DNA from: Shewanella marisflavi
GTDB lineage: Bacteria > Pseudomonadota > Gammaproteobacteria > Enterobacterales > Shewanellaceae
Reading direction: 5' to 3'
Length of the DNA: 64,000 bases
NCBI RefSeq assembly: GCF_023283925.1
Contig: NZ_JAKIKX010000005.1
Location: forward strand, 186,001 to 250,000
Below are positions 18,870-27,958 of this stretch, piece by piece. Both the position numbers and the translations under genes were made by a program. Each line of letters begins with the position of its first letter. Position 1 is the first letter of the stretch. The notes under the pieces were generated by a model. The model was not told the DNA's origin. It did not search any database and worked only from the letters and a program-made list of their open reading frames with translations.

Positions 18870-19367
18870 TTAATCGACAATATCCAGTACTACGTCGTCA
18901 CCTATGGTGTATAGCGCCTGAGTGAGCCGCTGCTCGGCGGCTTCGTCTTTTACGCTTAAGCTAAAGTTGGCACGAAATAGGGCGACACCCGTGTGACTTG
19001 CGGTCTCGTAATGGGTGGAGAGACGTTCGATGTTGGCCCCCAGTTCGTTGATCTTATTTGAAATGTCATGTACCAGCCCGGGTCTGTCATAGGCCACTAA
19101 GGAGTATCGGCGGATGGTTTTTGGTGCCAGTGCCTTGCGGGTCTTAGCGTAGGTGAGTGTCAGGCCTTCGATACACTCTAGGTTTTCCAGCAGTGTGTCC
19201 CAGTTAGCCGCGGGCACTTCGAGTAGCAAAATAGCCGCAAAGATACCGTCGATGTGGCGCAGCTCAGAGTCGAGCCAATTACCGCCGTGGCGGCTAACGC
19301 TATGGGCTATCTGTTCGACCAATCCCGGTTTATCGGCAACTTGCAGGGTAACTAAGTATCGTAACAT
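18870..19367 (-). CDS. GcvR-like double-ACT-domain regulator
   Basis: A 165-residue protein made of two ACT domains. The first opens LVTLQVADKPGLVEQIAHSV and contains GGNWLDSELRHIDGIFAAIL; the second opens YSLVAYDRPGLVHDISNKI and contains GANIERLSTHYETA. This is the architecture of GcvR, the glycine-responsive antagonist of the gcv activator GcvA. No DNA-binding domain is present, as expected. It diverges from pstC. The partner and ligand in this organism are inferred only from the family; other PgrR-like ACT-ACT proteins share the fold. Confidence 0.75.
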   Translation of the reverse strand: MLRYLVTLQVADKPGLVEQIAHSVSRHGGNWLDSELRHIDGIFAAILLLEVPAANWDTLLENLECIEGLTLTYAKTRKALAPKTIRRYSLVAYDRPGLVHDISNKINELGANIERLSTHYETASHTGVALFRANFSLSVKDEAAEQRLTQALYTIGDDVVLDIVD

Positions 19368-19509
19368 TTCGCATCGGCTCCATCAGTTGGTTGAGTGCTG
19401 TGTATCGAGAAGACTAGGGCAAGGTGGGACCTTATTTAGCTTAGTCGTTAACAATCTAAAAAGCGGCTCAAAAAGCTAAATAACCTCTTATAATGATGAC
19501 ATTTTCGAG

Positions 19510-19543
19510 CTGTAACAATAGTGTCATCTTTGCGTCATATAAT
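19510..19543 (+). promoter_or_regulatory. Pho box and -10 of the pst operon
   Basis: Three PhoB half-site-like heptamers recur at exact 11-bp spacing: CTGTAAC (19510), GTGTCAT (19521) and GCGTCAT (19532). A TATAAT hexamer overlaps the end of the third (19538-19543). This is the arrangement expected for PhoB-activated promoters, where the Pho box replaces the -35. Activation under phosphate starvation is inferred. Confidence 0.75.
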
Positions 19544-19647
19544 CCCGACTGTCAGAAAAAGGGCTTGCCTCGATTCACTATAGTTAACATAGCAGAAACG
19601 ACAATCCCAGCGAAAACTCTACTGAACAAAAATAAACGAGGTTCTTA

Positions 19648-21906
19648 ATGGAAACTCAGGTAATTCAACCTGGTTCTACTGCAACAAATTTGTTGACGGG
19701 CAAGGGCTCCAGCAAGCGAGCATTTAAAGATAAGCTTACCCAAGTTGGGGTGACGATGGGCGGCACCATGGTGTTTGTGGCCCTTTTGCTGATCTTTTTC
19801 TACCTACTCTATGTTGTAAAGCCGATTTTTGATGGGGCAGATGTCGCGCCTGTGATGAATGTCGAACTGCAAAACGCTACGTCGCCAGCGCTGATGGTGG
19901 GGAGCGATGAGCAAAATGAGATCCTCTATCGTGTGGCACAAAATGGTGAAGTGAGCTTCTACAGTGCGCTGAACGCCAGCTTAGTTAAGCATGAGCAAGT
20001 TCAGGTGCCCTCGGACGCGGAGATCGTCAGCAGCGTTGCCTCTGTGCCAAGTGAGCAGCGTTTTGCCTATGGCCTGTCTAATGGCCAGGTGATTATCGCT
20101 GGCGTGAATTTCGCGGTGAGCTATCCGGGCAATAAGCGTCTGATCACCCCCAGCGTACGTTATCTGCTGGGTGAAACGCCGCTGCAGGTGTCTGAGGCGG
20201 GTAAGCCTCTGTATCAACTGACATTTGCCACAGCCTCTGACAAACTCAGCTTCGCCTACCGTGATGCTGACGGTCGCTGGTTCCTGACCCGCCATAACGG
20301 TGAAGAGAACATGATGACCGAAGAGGTGGAGTGGCAAGCGACCACGAGTCCTATCAAGGAAGCGCCTACTCAAGTGGATCAGCAACTGATGACCCCAGAT
20401 CAGCGCCAGCTTTTACTGCGCTCGGGTAATCGTCTGTTTGTTTACGATATCCGTTATGTCGATGAGGTCGCCTTAAGTCAGGTGATTGAGCTGGAACGCG
20501 CTAAGACCAAGGTGACTGATGTCGCTCTGTTGGCCGGTGCCAGCTCTCTGCTGGTGAGTTATGACAATGGTCAAGTCTTCCAATATTTCCAGGTTAATGG
20601 TGACAAGGGGCGTCAATACCAGGAGATCCGTGAGTTTAAAAACAAGGCGGGTGTGAAGCGTATTGCCGGTGAGTTTTATCGCAAGAGCTTTGCCACCGTC
20701 AGCGAGTCTGGCGAGTTGGATCTGCTTTACACTACGAGTCAGCGCAAACTCTTTACCGAAACCTTCGATCTGGCCCACGCCAGTCAGATGAGCTTTAGTC
20801 CACGAGCCAACGCCCTGGTGGTCGAGGCCGGTAACAAGCTGCACCTGTTTGCGGTCGAAAACAGTCACCCTGAGGTCTCTTGGAGCGCCATGTGGAGCAA
20901 GGTGTGGTATGAAGGTTATCCTGAGCCGCAATATGTATGGCAGTCAACGTCAGGTTCCGATGACTTCGAAGCCAAGCTTAGCTTGATGCCGCTAGCGTTC
21001 GGCACCATGAAGGCTGCGCTGTATGCCATGCTGTTCGCCACGCCGCTGGCCATTGCCGGTGCCGTGTATACCGCTTATTTTATGTCGCCAAAAGTGCGCG
21101 CCGTAGTGAAGCCGACCATTGAGATCATGGAAGCCTTGCCGACGGTTATTCTTGGTTTCTTAGCCGGTCTCTGGCTAGCGCCTTTGATTGAAGATCACCT
21201 ACCGGGAATCTTTATGTTACTGGTGCTTCTGCCTATCAGTATCTTGTTGACCGCACTGGCTTGGTACAAGCTGCCGGGTCGCTGGAAACAGCGTCTGCCT
21301 GAGACTTACCAAGAGCTAATGCTGGTGCCAGTGATCTGTTTCGTCGGTTGGTTTGCCTTCTATATCAGCCCGACGATAGAAGTGGCCTTCTTTGGCGGTG
21401 ATAGCCGTCAGTTTATCACTAACGAGCTGGGGATCACCTTTGACCAACGTAACGCGCTGGTGGTGGGTATCGCCATGGGCTTTGCGGTGATCCCGACCAT
21501 CTTCTCTATTGCTGAAGATGCCGTGTTCTCTGTGCCGCGCCATCTCTCTAACGGGAGCCTGGCACTGGGTGCCACCAACTGGCAGACGCTGACACGGGTT
21601 GTCTTGCTGACGGCCAGCCCGGGGATCTTCTCTGCAGTCATGATGGGACTCGGCCGCGCCGTTGGCGAAACCATGATTGTGCTGATGGCTACAGGTAACA
21701 CCGCCATCATGGAATGGAGCGTGTTCGAGGGGATGCGTACCCTGGCGGCGAATATCGCCGTGGAGATGCCAGAATCGGCTATCGGCAGCTCGCACTATCG
21801 CGTGCTCTTCCTGGCGGCCTTCGTGCTGTTTATCTTTACCTTCTTCTTCAACACCATTGCTGAAGTGGTGCGGCAGCGTCTGCGTGAACGCTACAGTTCA
21901 CTGTAA
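19648..21906 (+). CDS. pstC: Phosphate ABC transporter permease PstC, with large periplasmic insert
   Basis: A 752-residue permease, more than twice the usual length of about 320. Helix 1 (residues 35-60) is followed by about 390 residues of soluble, beta-rich sequence. Then comes the canonical permease half with helices from about residue 450 and the ABC permease signature LALGATNWQTLTRVVLLTASPGIFSAVMMGLGRAVGETMIV. The extended form is common in Shewanella and Vibrio. It starts the pstC-pstA-pstB-phoU operon behind a Pho box. The insert probably faces the periplasm and may help recruit the phosphate-binding protein. Confidence 0.92.
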   Translation: METQVIQPGSTATNLLTGKGSSKRAFKDKLTQVGVTMGGTMVFVALLLIFFYLLYVVKPIFDGADVAPVMNVELQNATSPALMVGSDEQNEILYRVAQNGEVSFYSALNASLVKHEQVQVPSDAEIVSSVASVPSEQRFAYGLSNGQVIIAGVNFAVSYPGNKRLITPSVRYLLGETPLQVSEAGKPLYQLTFATASDKLSFAYRDADGRWFLTRHNGEENMMTEEVEWQATTSPIKEAPTQVDQQLMTPDQRQLLLRSGNRLFVYDIRYVDEVALSQVIELERAKTKVTDVALLAGASSLLVSYDNGQVFQYFQVNGDKGRQYQEIREFKNKAGVKRIAGEFYRKSFATVSESGELDLLYTTSQRKLFTETFDLAHASQMSFSPRANALVVEAGNKLHLFAVENSHPEVSWSAMWSKVWYEGYPEPQYVWQSTSGSDDFEAKLSLMPLAFGTMKAALYAMLFATPLAIAGAVYTAYFMSPKVRAVVKPTIEIMEALPTVILGFLAGLWLAPLIEDHLPGIFMLLVLLPISILLTALAWYKLPGRWKQRLPETYQELMLVPVICFVGWFAFYISPTIEVAFFGGDSRQFITNELGITFDQRNALVVGIAMGFAVIPTIFSIAEDAVFSVPRHLSNGSLALGATNWQTLTRVVLLTASPGIFSAVMMGLGRAVGETMIVLMATGNTAIMEWSVFEGMRTLAANIAVEMPESAIGSSHYRVLFLAAFVLFIFTFFFNTIAEVVRQRLRERYSSL

Positions 21907-21966
21907 GGGAGATTGGCATGTTATCGATATTTAATTTTTCGCCTGTGACGTTAAGAGGCCTGTGTA

Positions 21967-23619
21967 ATGGGTAAGTGGTTTAAGTCGGGTTCCCCCTGGA
22001 TCTGGATGACAGGTGGCGCCGTGAGTATCAGTTTGATCGCCGTATTAGGTTTGTTGCTCCTGATCGCATGGCGTGGTTTGAGTTACTTCTGGCCCGCGCA
22101 GATCTACCAGTGGGAAGTGGTGGATCAGCAGGGCAAGCGCTCAACCATTATCGGTGAGATCTACGATAAGGAGGCTGTGCCTACAGAGCGTTTGGTCTCA
22201 GCTGGACACAAGTTTAGTGAAGATCCCGGTGAGCTGGTGACCCGTTATCTGATCAAAACCGGTAACCGTGAGTTTGTCGGTCTAGATTTTCGCTGGGTGC
22301 TGGAGACAGATATCTTGTCGCGCACAATCCCGGAGGACGTTGCCAAGCTTGAACGTGCAAAAAACGGTGACTTCTTTGGTTATCCTATCGCCATCATTGA
22401 AGATGGTAAGCGTCTGCCACTTAAGGATGTGGAAGCCTCTTTTGAGGAACATATTGACCGAGCGGTAGCCCTAAGCGATAAGGCGACTAGCTTGCAAAAG
22501 AGCGAGATTGGTGCCATCAACTATGCGCTGGAAAACCTGCGTCTTAAACAGCGTCGTTATGAATTGGACAACGCCCTGACCGACAGCCGTAAGCTTGAGC
22601 TTCAAGCCGAGCGCGATAAGCTTCAGGGCGAATACCAGGTACTGGAAAAGGCCTTCTTTGACCTGCGCGCCGAGGCTGGCCGTGATGCGATGATCGTGCG
22701 TGATATGCGAGGTGAAGAGGTGACCCTCAAGCTAGATAGCATCTTGGGCGTAACCTACTCAAACCGTCTGGGGATCTTGGGTAAGCTGGGTCACTGGTTT
22801 AGTGGCGTGGGTAACTTTGTCAGCGCCGATCCCCGTGAAGCCAACACAGAGGGCGGTGTCTTCCCGGCCATTTTCGGTACCGTGTTTATGGTGATGCTGA
22901 TGGCGGTTATCGTGACTCCATTTGGTGTGGTCGCGGCTATCTATCTACATGAATATGCGAAAAAGGGCCCTATTACTAAGATGATCCGCATCGCGGTCAT
23001 TAACTTAGCGGGTGTGCCATCAATCGTGTATGGCGTGTTTGGCCTGGGCTTCTTCGTCTATATGCTCGGTGGCTCAATCGACCAACTCTTCTACCCAGAG
23101 GCATTGCCGGCACCGACCTTTGGTTCACCAGGGGTGATCTGGTCGGCATTGACGCTGGCTATCCTGACGCTGCCAGTGGTGATTGTGTCGACCGAAGAGG
23201 GCCTTAGCCGTATTCCGAGTTCGGTCCGCCAGGGAAGCTTGGCGTTGGGGGCCACCAAGGCAGAGACCCTGTGGCGCATCATCATCCCGATGGCGAGCCC
23301 GGCGATTATGACTGGTTTGATTTTAGCGGTCGCCCGCGCGGCCGGTGAGGTAGCGCCTTTGATGCTGGTGGGTGTGGTGAAGTTAGCGCCGACCCTACCG
23401 ATCGATATGAACTTCCCCTTCGTGCATCTTGAGCGCAAGTTCATGCACCTGGGTTTCCATATTTATGATGTGGGCTTCCAAAGCCCTAACGTAGAAGCGG
23501 CGCGTCCATTGGTTTACGCGACCTCCTTCTTGTTAGTGTCTGTGATTGTGAGTCTTAACCTGACCGCCATCGCGGTACGTAATCACCTGCGAGAGAAATA
23601 TCGCTCGCTGGAACACTAA
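21967..23619 (+). CDS. pstA: Phosphate ABC transporter permease PstA, with periplasmic coiled-coil insert
   Basis: A 550-residue permease against about 290 in E. coli. After a first helix (about 15-40) lies a 250-residue extracytoplasmic insert that includes a charged coiled coil near residues 155-235 (for example RKLELQAERDKLQGEYQVLE). The conserved permease domain follows with LALGATKAETLWRIIIPMASPAIMTGLILAVARAAGEVAPL. Partner of PstC in the inner membrane. The paired extensions in both permeases suggest they interact with each other or with PstS. Sixty bases separate it from pstC. Confidence 0.92.
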   Translation: MGKWFKSGSPWIWMTGGAVSISLIAVLGLLLLIAWRGLSYFWPAQIYQWEVVDQQGKRSTIIGEIYDKEAVPTERLVSAGHKFSEDPGELVTRYLIKTGNREFVGLDFRWVLETDILSRTIPEDVAKLERAKNGDFFGYPIAIIEDGKRLPLKDVEASFEEHIDRAVALSDKATSLQKSEIGAINYALENLRLKQRRYELDNALTDSRKLELQAERDKLQGEYQVLEKAFFDLRAEAGRDAMIVRDMRGEEVTLKLDSILGVTYSNRLGILGKLGHWFSGVGNFVSADPREANTEGGVFPAIFGTVFMVMLMAVIVTPFGVVAAIYLHEYAKKGPITKMIRIAVINLAGVPSIVYGVFGLGFFVYMLGGSIDQLFYPEALPAPTFGSPGVIWSALTLAILTLPVVIVSTEEGLSRIPSSVRQGSLALGATKAETLWRIIIPMASPAIMTGLILAVARAAGEVAPLMLVGVVKLAPTLPIDMNFPFVHLERKFMHLGFHIYDVGFQSPNVEAARPLVYATSFLLVSVIVSLNLTAIAVRNHLREKYRSLEH

Positions 23620-23696
23620 CCTAAAACCTGAATTAATCGCGCCTGGGCTAGGCTAGGGCGCGAATAACCTTTATCCTGAAGTGATTAGGAACAGAT

Positions 23697-24515
23697 ATGA
23701 TTTCGATAGATCAGTCGGTAATGAAAACAGAGACTTTAGACTTAAATAATTTAAGCAGCGAACAGACCGCACTTGAGATCCGTAACTTAGATCTAAAATA
23801 TGGCGACAAGCAGGCCCTGTTTGACGTATCGATGAAGATCCCCAAGAAGAAGGTGACTGCCTTTATCGGCCCCAGTGGTTGTGGTAAGTCAACCTTGCTG
23901 CGCTGTATCAACCGCATGAACGACCTAGTGGATAACTGCCATATCGGCGGCGAGATCTTGCTGCACGGCCAGAACATCTATGACAAGAAGGTGGATGTGG
24001 CCTCCTTGCGTCGTAACGTGGGTATGGTATTTCAGCGTCCTAACCCTTTCCCTAAGTCTATCTATGAGAACGTGGTTTACGGTTTGCGTCTGCAAGGGAT
24101 CAATAACCGTCGTGAACTGGATGAAGCCGCCGAGCGTTCACTGCGCGGCGCTGCGATTTGGGATGAGGTGAAAGATCGTCTCCATGACAACGCCTTCGGT
24201 CTGTCAGGTGGTCAGCAGCAGCGTCTGGTGATTGCCCGCGCTATCGCTATCGAGCCAGAAGTCTTGCTGCTCGATGAGCCAACTTCGGCGCTCGACCCTA
24301 TCTCAACCTTGACCATCGAAGAGCTGATCACTGAGCTTAAGTCGAAATATACCGTGGTGATCGTGACCCACAACATGCAGCAGGCGGCCCGAGTATCGGA
24401 TCAGACGGCCTTCATGTATATGGGCGAATTGGTGGAGTACGCCGACACCAACACCATCTTTACTACGCCAAAGAAGAAAAAGACCGAAGATTACATCACA
24501 GGTCGTTACGGTTAA
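23697..24515 (+). CDS. pstB: Phosphate ABC transporter ATP-binding protein PstB
   Basis: A 272-residue ABC ATPase powering phosphate import. Walker [10 protein letters not shown] near residue 60, Q-loop [14 protein letters not shown], signature LSGGQQQR, Walker [13 protein letters not shown] and switch histidine in VTHNMQQ are all intact. It follows pstA and precedes phoU. The amino-terminal 25 residues extend beyond the E. coli protein but the frame has no better start with a ribosome site. Confidence 0.96.
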   Translation: MISIDQSVMKTETLDLNNLSSEQTALEIRNLDLKYGDKQALFDVSMKIPKKKVTAFIGPSGCGKSTLLRCINRMNDLVDNCHIGGEILLHGQNIYDKKVDVASLRRNVGMVFQRPNPFPKSIYENVVYGLRLQGINNRRELDEAAERSLRGAAIWDEVKDRLHDNAFGLSGGQQQRLVIARAIAIEPEVLLLDEPTSALDPISTLTIEELITELKSKYTVVIVTHNMQQAARVSDQTAFMYMGELVEYADTNTIFTTPKKKKTEDYITGRYG

Positions 24516-24559
24516 TTGGGCCTGAGCCGGATTTGAATTGCAAGAATTGATAAGGTTGA

Positions 24560-25267
24560 ATGTCAATGGAAAACATGAACTTAAATAAACATATCTCGGG
24601 TCAGTTCAATGCCGAGCTTGATGATATCCGTAACCGCGTATTGGCCATGGGGGGCTTGGTTGAGCGTCAGCTGGAGCAAGCTCTGGATGCTTTGGGCAAC
24701 CTGGATGCCGAACTGGCGCAGAAGGTGATTGATGGCGACCATAGCGTCAATGGTATGGAGGTCTCTATCGATGAGGAGTGCACCCGTATCATCGCTAAGC
24801 GTCAGCCTGCCGCCAGTGATTTACGTCTAATTATCGCCATCTCGAAGACGATTGCCGACCTTGAGCGTATCGGTGATGCTTGTGTAAAGATTGCGAATGC
24901 GGCACTGGACAAGCGCCTCAAGAATCAGCAGCCGCTGTTGGTGAGTATCGAGCATATGGGACGCCACGCGACCCGTACCTTGCACTCGACCCTGGATGCA
25001 CTGGCGCGTATGGACGCCGATGTCGCCATCGAGCTGCACAAGGAAGACGCTAAGCTGGACAGCGAATATGAAGGCATTATTCGTCAGCTGATGACCTACA
25101 TGATGGAAGATCCCCGCTCTATCCCTGAGGTGCTCGATGTGCTTTGGGCGGCGCGCGCGGTAGAACGTGTGGGCGACAGATGTCAGAACATCTGCGAATA
25201 CATCATCTACTATGTTAAGGGTAAAGATGTGCGTCATACCACTTATGAAGAGATGAAGCAGATTTAA
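24560..25267 (+). CDS. phoU: Phosphate signalling protein PhoU
   Basis: A 235-residue all-helical protein with two PhoU repeats (about 20-110 and 125-215). Metal-binding consensus segments are visible, for example [20 protein letters not shown] and [19 protein letters not shown]. PhoU restrains PhoR/PhoB signalling when phosphate is plentiful and limits PstSCAB activity. Last gene of the operon, closed by the terminator at 25317. Other in-frame ATGs lie 2 and 5 codons later; TAAGG supports the first. Confidence 0.94.
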   Translation: MSMENMNLNKHISGQFNAELDDIRNRVLAMGGLVERQLEQALDALGNLDAELAQKVIDGDHSVNGMEVSIDEECTRIIAKRQPAASDLRLIIAISKTIADLERIGDACVKIANAALDKRLKNQQPLLVSIEHMGRHATRTLHSTLDALARMDADVAIELHKEDAKLDSEYEGIIRQLMTYMMEDPRSIPEVLDVLWAARAVERVGDRCQNICEYIIYYVKGKDVRHTTYEEMKQI

Positions 25268-25316
25268 GCCTAGCTTAGATGAACCAGCATCATGATGGTA
25301 AGATCATGAGTCAATT

Positions 25317-25341
25317 AAAAGCAGCCTAGGCTGCTTTTTTT
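25317..25341 (+). terminator. Rho-independent terminator of the pst operon
   Basis: AGCAGCC-TAGGCTGCT palindrome flanked by AAAA on the left and seven T on the right, 50 bp after phoU. Confidence 0.85.
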
Positions 25342-25563
25342 ATGCCGTTTTTTGCTTAAAGCGAGGCCTTGTCCTTGATAGTGTTATCTTAGTCATTGCT
25401 TGATGACTATTGGCTTTAGGGTCAATAGTGAGAAAGGGATAGCTGTTAGCGGTTAAGCTTTTTTGAAGGGTTTTGTATTAGGCTAAGTAAGGCTGCAAAT
25501 CAGTTTAATCAACCTTGGCTCGTAAAGCCGGGCATTAAGAGTCACAAAGGGAGGCTTGTTATC

Positions 25564-26517
25564 TTGTTAGCGATGTTTGATAGCGGTAAAGGGCATAAGG
25601 TGAGCGCCGGTATCGGTATATTATTTGCGGCGCTGTTGGCCTATAGCCTGACTAAGGGGGGCTACCTTTATCTGGCTGAGGTAGCTCGTACTAAACCTTT
25701 CTTTATCTTCACTAACCCCGCGTGGGGACTCTGGTTGATCTTGTTGTTTGGCGGACGTCAGAGTACTAGCGTCTTGGTTACCCTAGTAATGCTGTTTTCC
25801 CTGCCACTATTTGCCGCCACGCTCTTTTATCTTGGTTATTGGCCCTTGAGCAATTATTTGATTGGCGGCGAGGCGCCAAGTCTAGGTCAGCTGAATGATT
25901 GGTTTTTGACCTTAGCCTATGGTCCCTATGGGGCGCAGTTTGATTACTTCACCATTGCCAATCGGCTGTCAAACTTTCCCTTCTATCGTGAATTTATGCT
26001 GATGGTCATATTCTCAGGCGCCGTGGCCATGGTGGCACTTATTCCTGCTGCTCACACCACCTTGATTGAGATCTTGGCTGCCAGACGAGGCCTAGATAGC
26101 GAAGCCAGCACTCTTTGGGCTGCGTTGTTATCGCTGTTGGGGCAGATGCTGTTGATGGTGCTGTTTTACACTATTGTTTACCCCTTGCTCTCCTTTGCGG
26201 GCACCTTGCCCCTAGGGCTTAACTACCTGGCGGCCTGGACACTCCTGCTTACACCGCTATTTGGGCTTGGTGTGTCACGCTTTAGTCGGCGACTGAATGG
26301 TGATGATAAGCTAGGCGTCTGGATGGTGCGTTATTTTGCCTTGGTCTTACTGGCGCTCATTGGGGCTTATATCTGGGTGAATATCGATGAGCTGGTGTCG
26401 ATAGCGAACCTGATAGGAAAAGGGGAGTTCCAGCCACTGCTCTCCTTCGTGTTTTTGTTGAGTGGCCTGTTTGCCCTGTATATGTTGCGAAGTGTAAGGA
26501 CTAAGGAGGTGCGATGA
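25564..26517 (+). CDS. Polytopic inner-membrane protein of unknown function
   Basis: A 317-residue hydrophobic protein with about eight predicted helices. The first follows GKGHKVSAGIGILFAALLAYS; others include FIFTNPAWGLWLILLFGG and YFALVLLALIGAYIWVNIDEL near the C-terminus. No family was recognised. The TTG start at 25564 has GGAGG nine bases upstream; the alternative ATG at 25573 has poorer spacing. The stop overlaps the start of the GrpB-family gene (ATGA), so the two are co-translated. No catalytic motif is evident. Confidence 0.65.
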   Translation: MLAMFDSGKGHKVSAGIGILFAALLAYSLTKGGYLYLAEVARTKPFFIFTNPAWGLWLILLFGGRQSTSVLVTLVMLFSLPLFAATLFYLGYWPLSNYLIGGEAPSLGQLNDWFLTLAYGPYGAQFDYFTIANRLSNFPFYREFMLMVIFSGAVAMVALIPAAHTTLIEILAARRGLDSEASTLWAALLSLLGQMLLMVLFYTIVYPLLSFAGTLPLGLNYLAAWTLLLTPLFGLGVSRFSRRLNGDDKLGVWMVRYFALVLLALIGAYIWVNIDELVSIANLIGKGEFQPLLSFVFLLSGLFALYMLRSVRTKEVR

Positions 26518-27041
26518 GCCGGATTATAGAGGTGCTCGATTACCAGAGGCATTGGCCAGAGCTCTTTGAGGCGGAGAAGGCGCTCTTGCTAGCTGTGCTG
26601 GGCGATGGGGTTATCACTATTGAGCATATTGGCAGCACCTCGGTGCCTGGACTGGCGGCCAAACCCATTATCGATATCTTGGTTGAGGTTGATAGCCTAG
26701 CGGCGCTTGACGCCAAAAGCAGCCAACTTCAGCGCTTGGGTTATCGGGCGCGGGGTGAGCATGGTATTGCCGGTCGCCGTTATTTTCAAAAAGGGGGAGA
26801 GCAGCGCAGCCATCATCTGCATGCGTTTCAATCTGGGAGTGCGCAGCTGACAGCCCATCGCGCCTTTCGTGATTATCTTATCGCGCATCCACAAATGGCG
26901 GGTGAGTATGGTCGGCTAAAGCAGCACATTGCAAAAAAGGGCCAGAATGACAGTGAAGCTTATATGGCGTTGAAGGCAGATTTTATGGTCGAGACTTTGG
27001 CGTTGGCGCTTGGCTGGTACGCCGCTAATTCATCGCGTTAA
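26514..27041 (+). CDS. GrpB family (UPF0157) nucleotidyltransferase-like protein
   Basis: A 175-residue cytosolic protein of the GrpB/UPF0157 family, a branch of the nucleotidyltransferase fold. Diagnostic segments are EHIGSTSVPGLAAKPIIDILVEV near residue 36, HHLHAF, and the C-terminal RDYLIAHPQMAGEYGRLK. Members are sometimes fused to dephospho-CoA kinase or appear near resistance genes; the activity is not settled. It overlaps the upstream membrane protein gene by 4 nt. Confidence 0.85.
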   Translation: MSRIIEVLDYQRHWPELFEAEKALLLAVLGDGVITIEHIGSTSVPGLAAKPIIDILVEVDSLAALDAKSSQLQRLGYRARGEHGIAGRRYFQKGGEQRSHHLHAFQSGSAQLTAHRAFRDYLIAHPQMAGEYGRLKQHIAKKGQNDSEAYMALKADFMVETLALALGWYAANSSR

Positions 27042-27174
27042 CTCGTTATACTCATGCTTAAAGGAGATGTTGAGCGTTAAGGTGTCACGTCGCCGATTCC
27101 CTTTTACGGCAAGTATAGGTATATTGCCACTGAATTAAGTCGCCCGACGCTTGGGCAAAAAGAGAGACGAGCTT

Positions 27175-27540
27175 ATGTCTACCCATCAAGGTCAAAGTAA
27201 ATTAGATAAAGTGCTGGCCGAAGCACGTGAATATAAGGCCAAGCGCGAGTCAGGTTATCGCGAGCAGGCACTGAAACTCTACCCCTGGATCTGCGGACGT
27301 TGTACCCGCGAATTTACCCATTCCAATCTCAGAGAACTGACGGTGCATCACAGGGATCACAATCATGACAATAATCCGAGCGATGGCTCAAACTGGGAGC
27401 TGCTCTGTCTCTATTGTCACGATAACGAACATGCCAAGTATGAAGAGTTAATTCAGTATGGCCCGACGAGTGAAACTCAGGTAGAAGCGGCCACCTATAA
27501 CCCCTTCGCCGACCTTAAGAGTATGATGAATAAGAAGTAA
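27175..27540 (+). CDS. yajD: YajD-like HNH nuclease
   Basis: A 121-residue HNH-family protein. The two zinc-knuckle pairs are CGRC and CLYC, and the HNH core reads ELTVHHRDHNHDNNPSDGSN followed by WELLCLYCHDNEH. Close in length and sequence to the E. coli YajD type, whose substrate is unknown. The start at 27175 (MSTHQGQSK) is preceded by GAGAC; a TTG 8 codons upstream is less likely. It converges on the DUF1289 gene with a 13-bp gap. Confidence 0.82.
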   Translation: MSTHQGQSKLDKVLAEAREYKAKRESGYREQALKLYPWICGRCTREFTHSNLRELTVHHRDHNHDNNPSDGSNWELLCLYCHDNEHAKYEELIQYGPTSETQVEAATYNPFADLKSMMNKK

Positions 27541-27553
27541 GGCTCGCGCCTTG

Positions 27554-27796
27554 TTAGATTTTCGCGTCTTGCACTGCGAGACGCTGCTCCGCCTCAAGCC
27601 ACTTCTGACGGCTGATGATCTGCCGGTTTTCGCTCCTATGCCCAGCCAATTTTCGACGCTCAATATTATCCCAAATTTGGGCTTGGCGTGACTCGTCAGC
27701 TTGCCCCCAACCGACAATCTCATCGATATGCCGAAAACAGCCCATACAGATATCTTCATCATTTAAGCCGCAGCGGGCCACGCAGGGTGATTGCAT
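27554..27796 (-). CDS. DUF1289 family small cysteine-rich protein
   Basis: An 80-residue protein opening with SPCVARCGLNDEDICMGCFR, the cysteine motif (C-x3-C-x7-C-x2-C) that defines DUF1289. The rest is a helical, charged tail (IDEIVGWGQADESRQAQIW). The cysteines could bind zinc or an Fe-S cluster; function is unknown. Convergent with the HNH nuclease gene. Confidence 0.82.
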   Translation of the reverse strand: MQSPCVARCGLNDEDICMGCFRHIDEIVGWGQADESRQAQIWDNIERRKLAGHRSENRQIISRQKWLEAEQRLAVQDAKI

Positions 27797-27958
27797 CGTT
27801 TCTGTTTTTACTCAATTTGTGATCCTGGCCGCATTCTAAAGTAGCTAGTGCCGTGATTCAACCTTGGTCTGCCGCTGGAGCCTTGCAGGTACAACTGTTA
27901 GCATTCATCATTTAATTGTTTAAATTCAATTGTTTGTGAAATTTTGTGGGGTGTTGTT

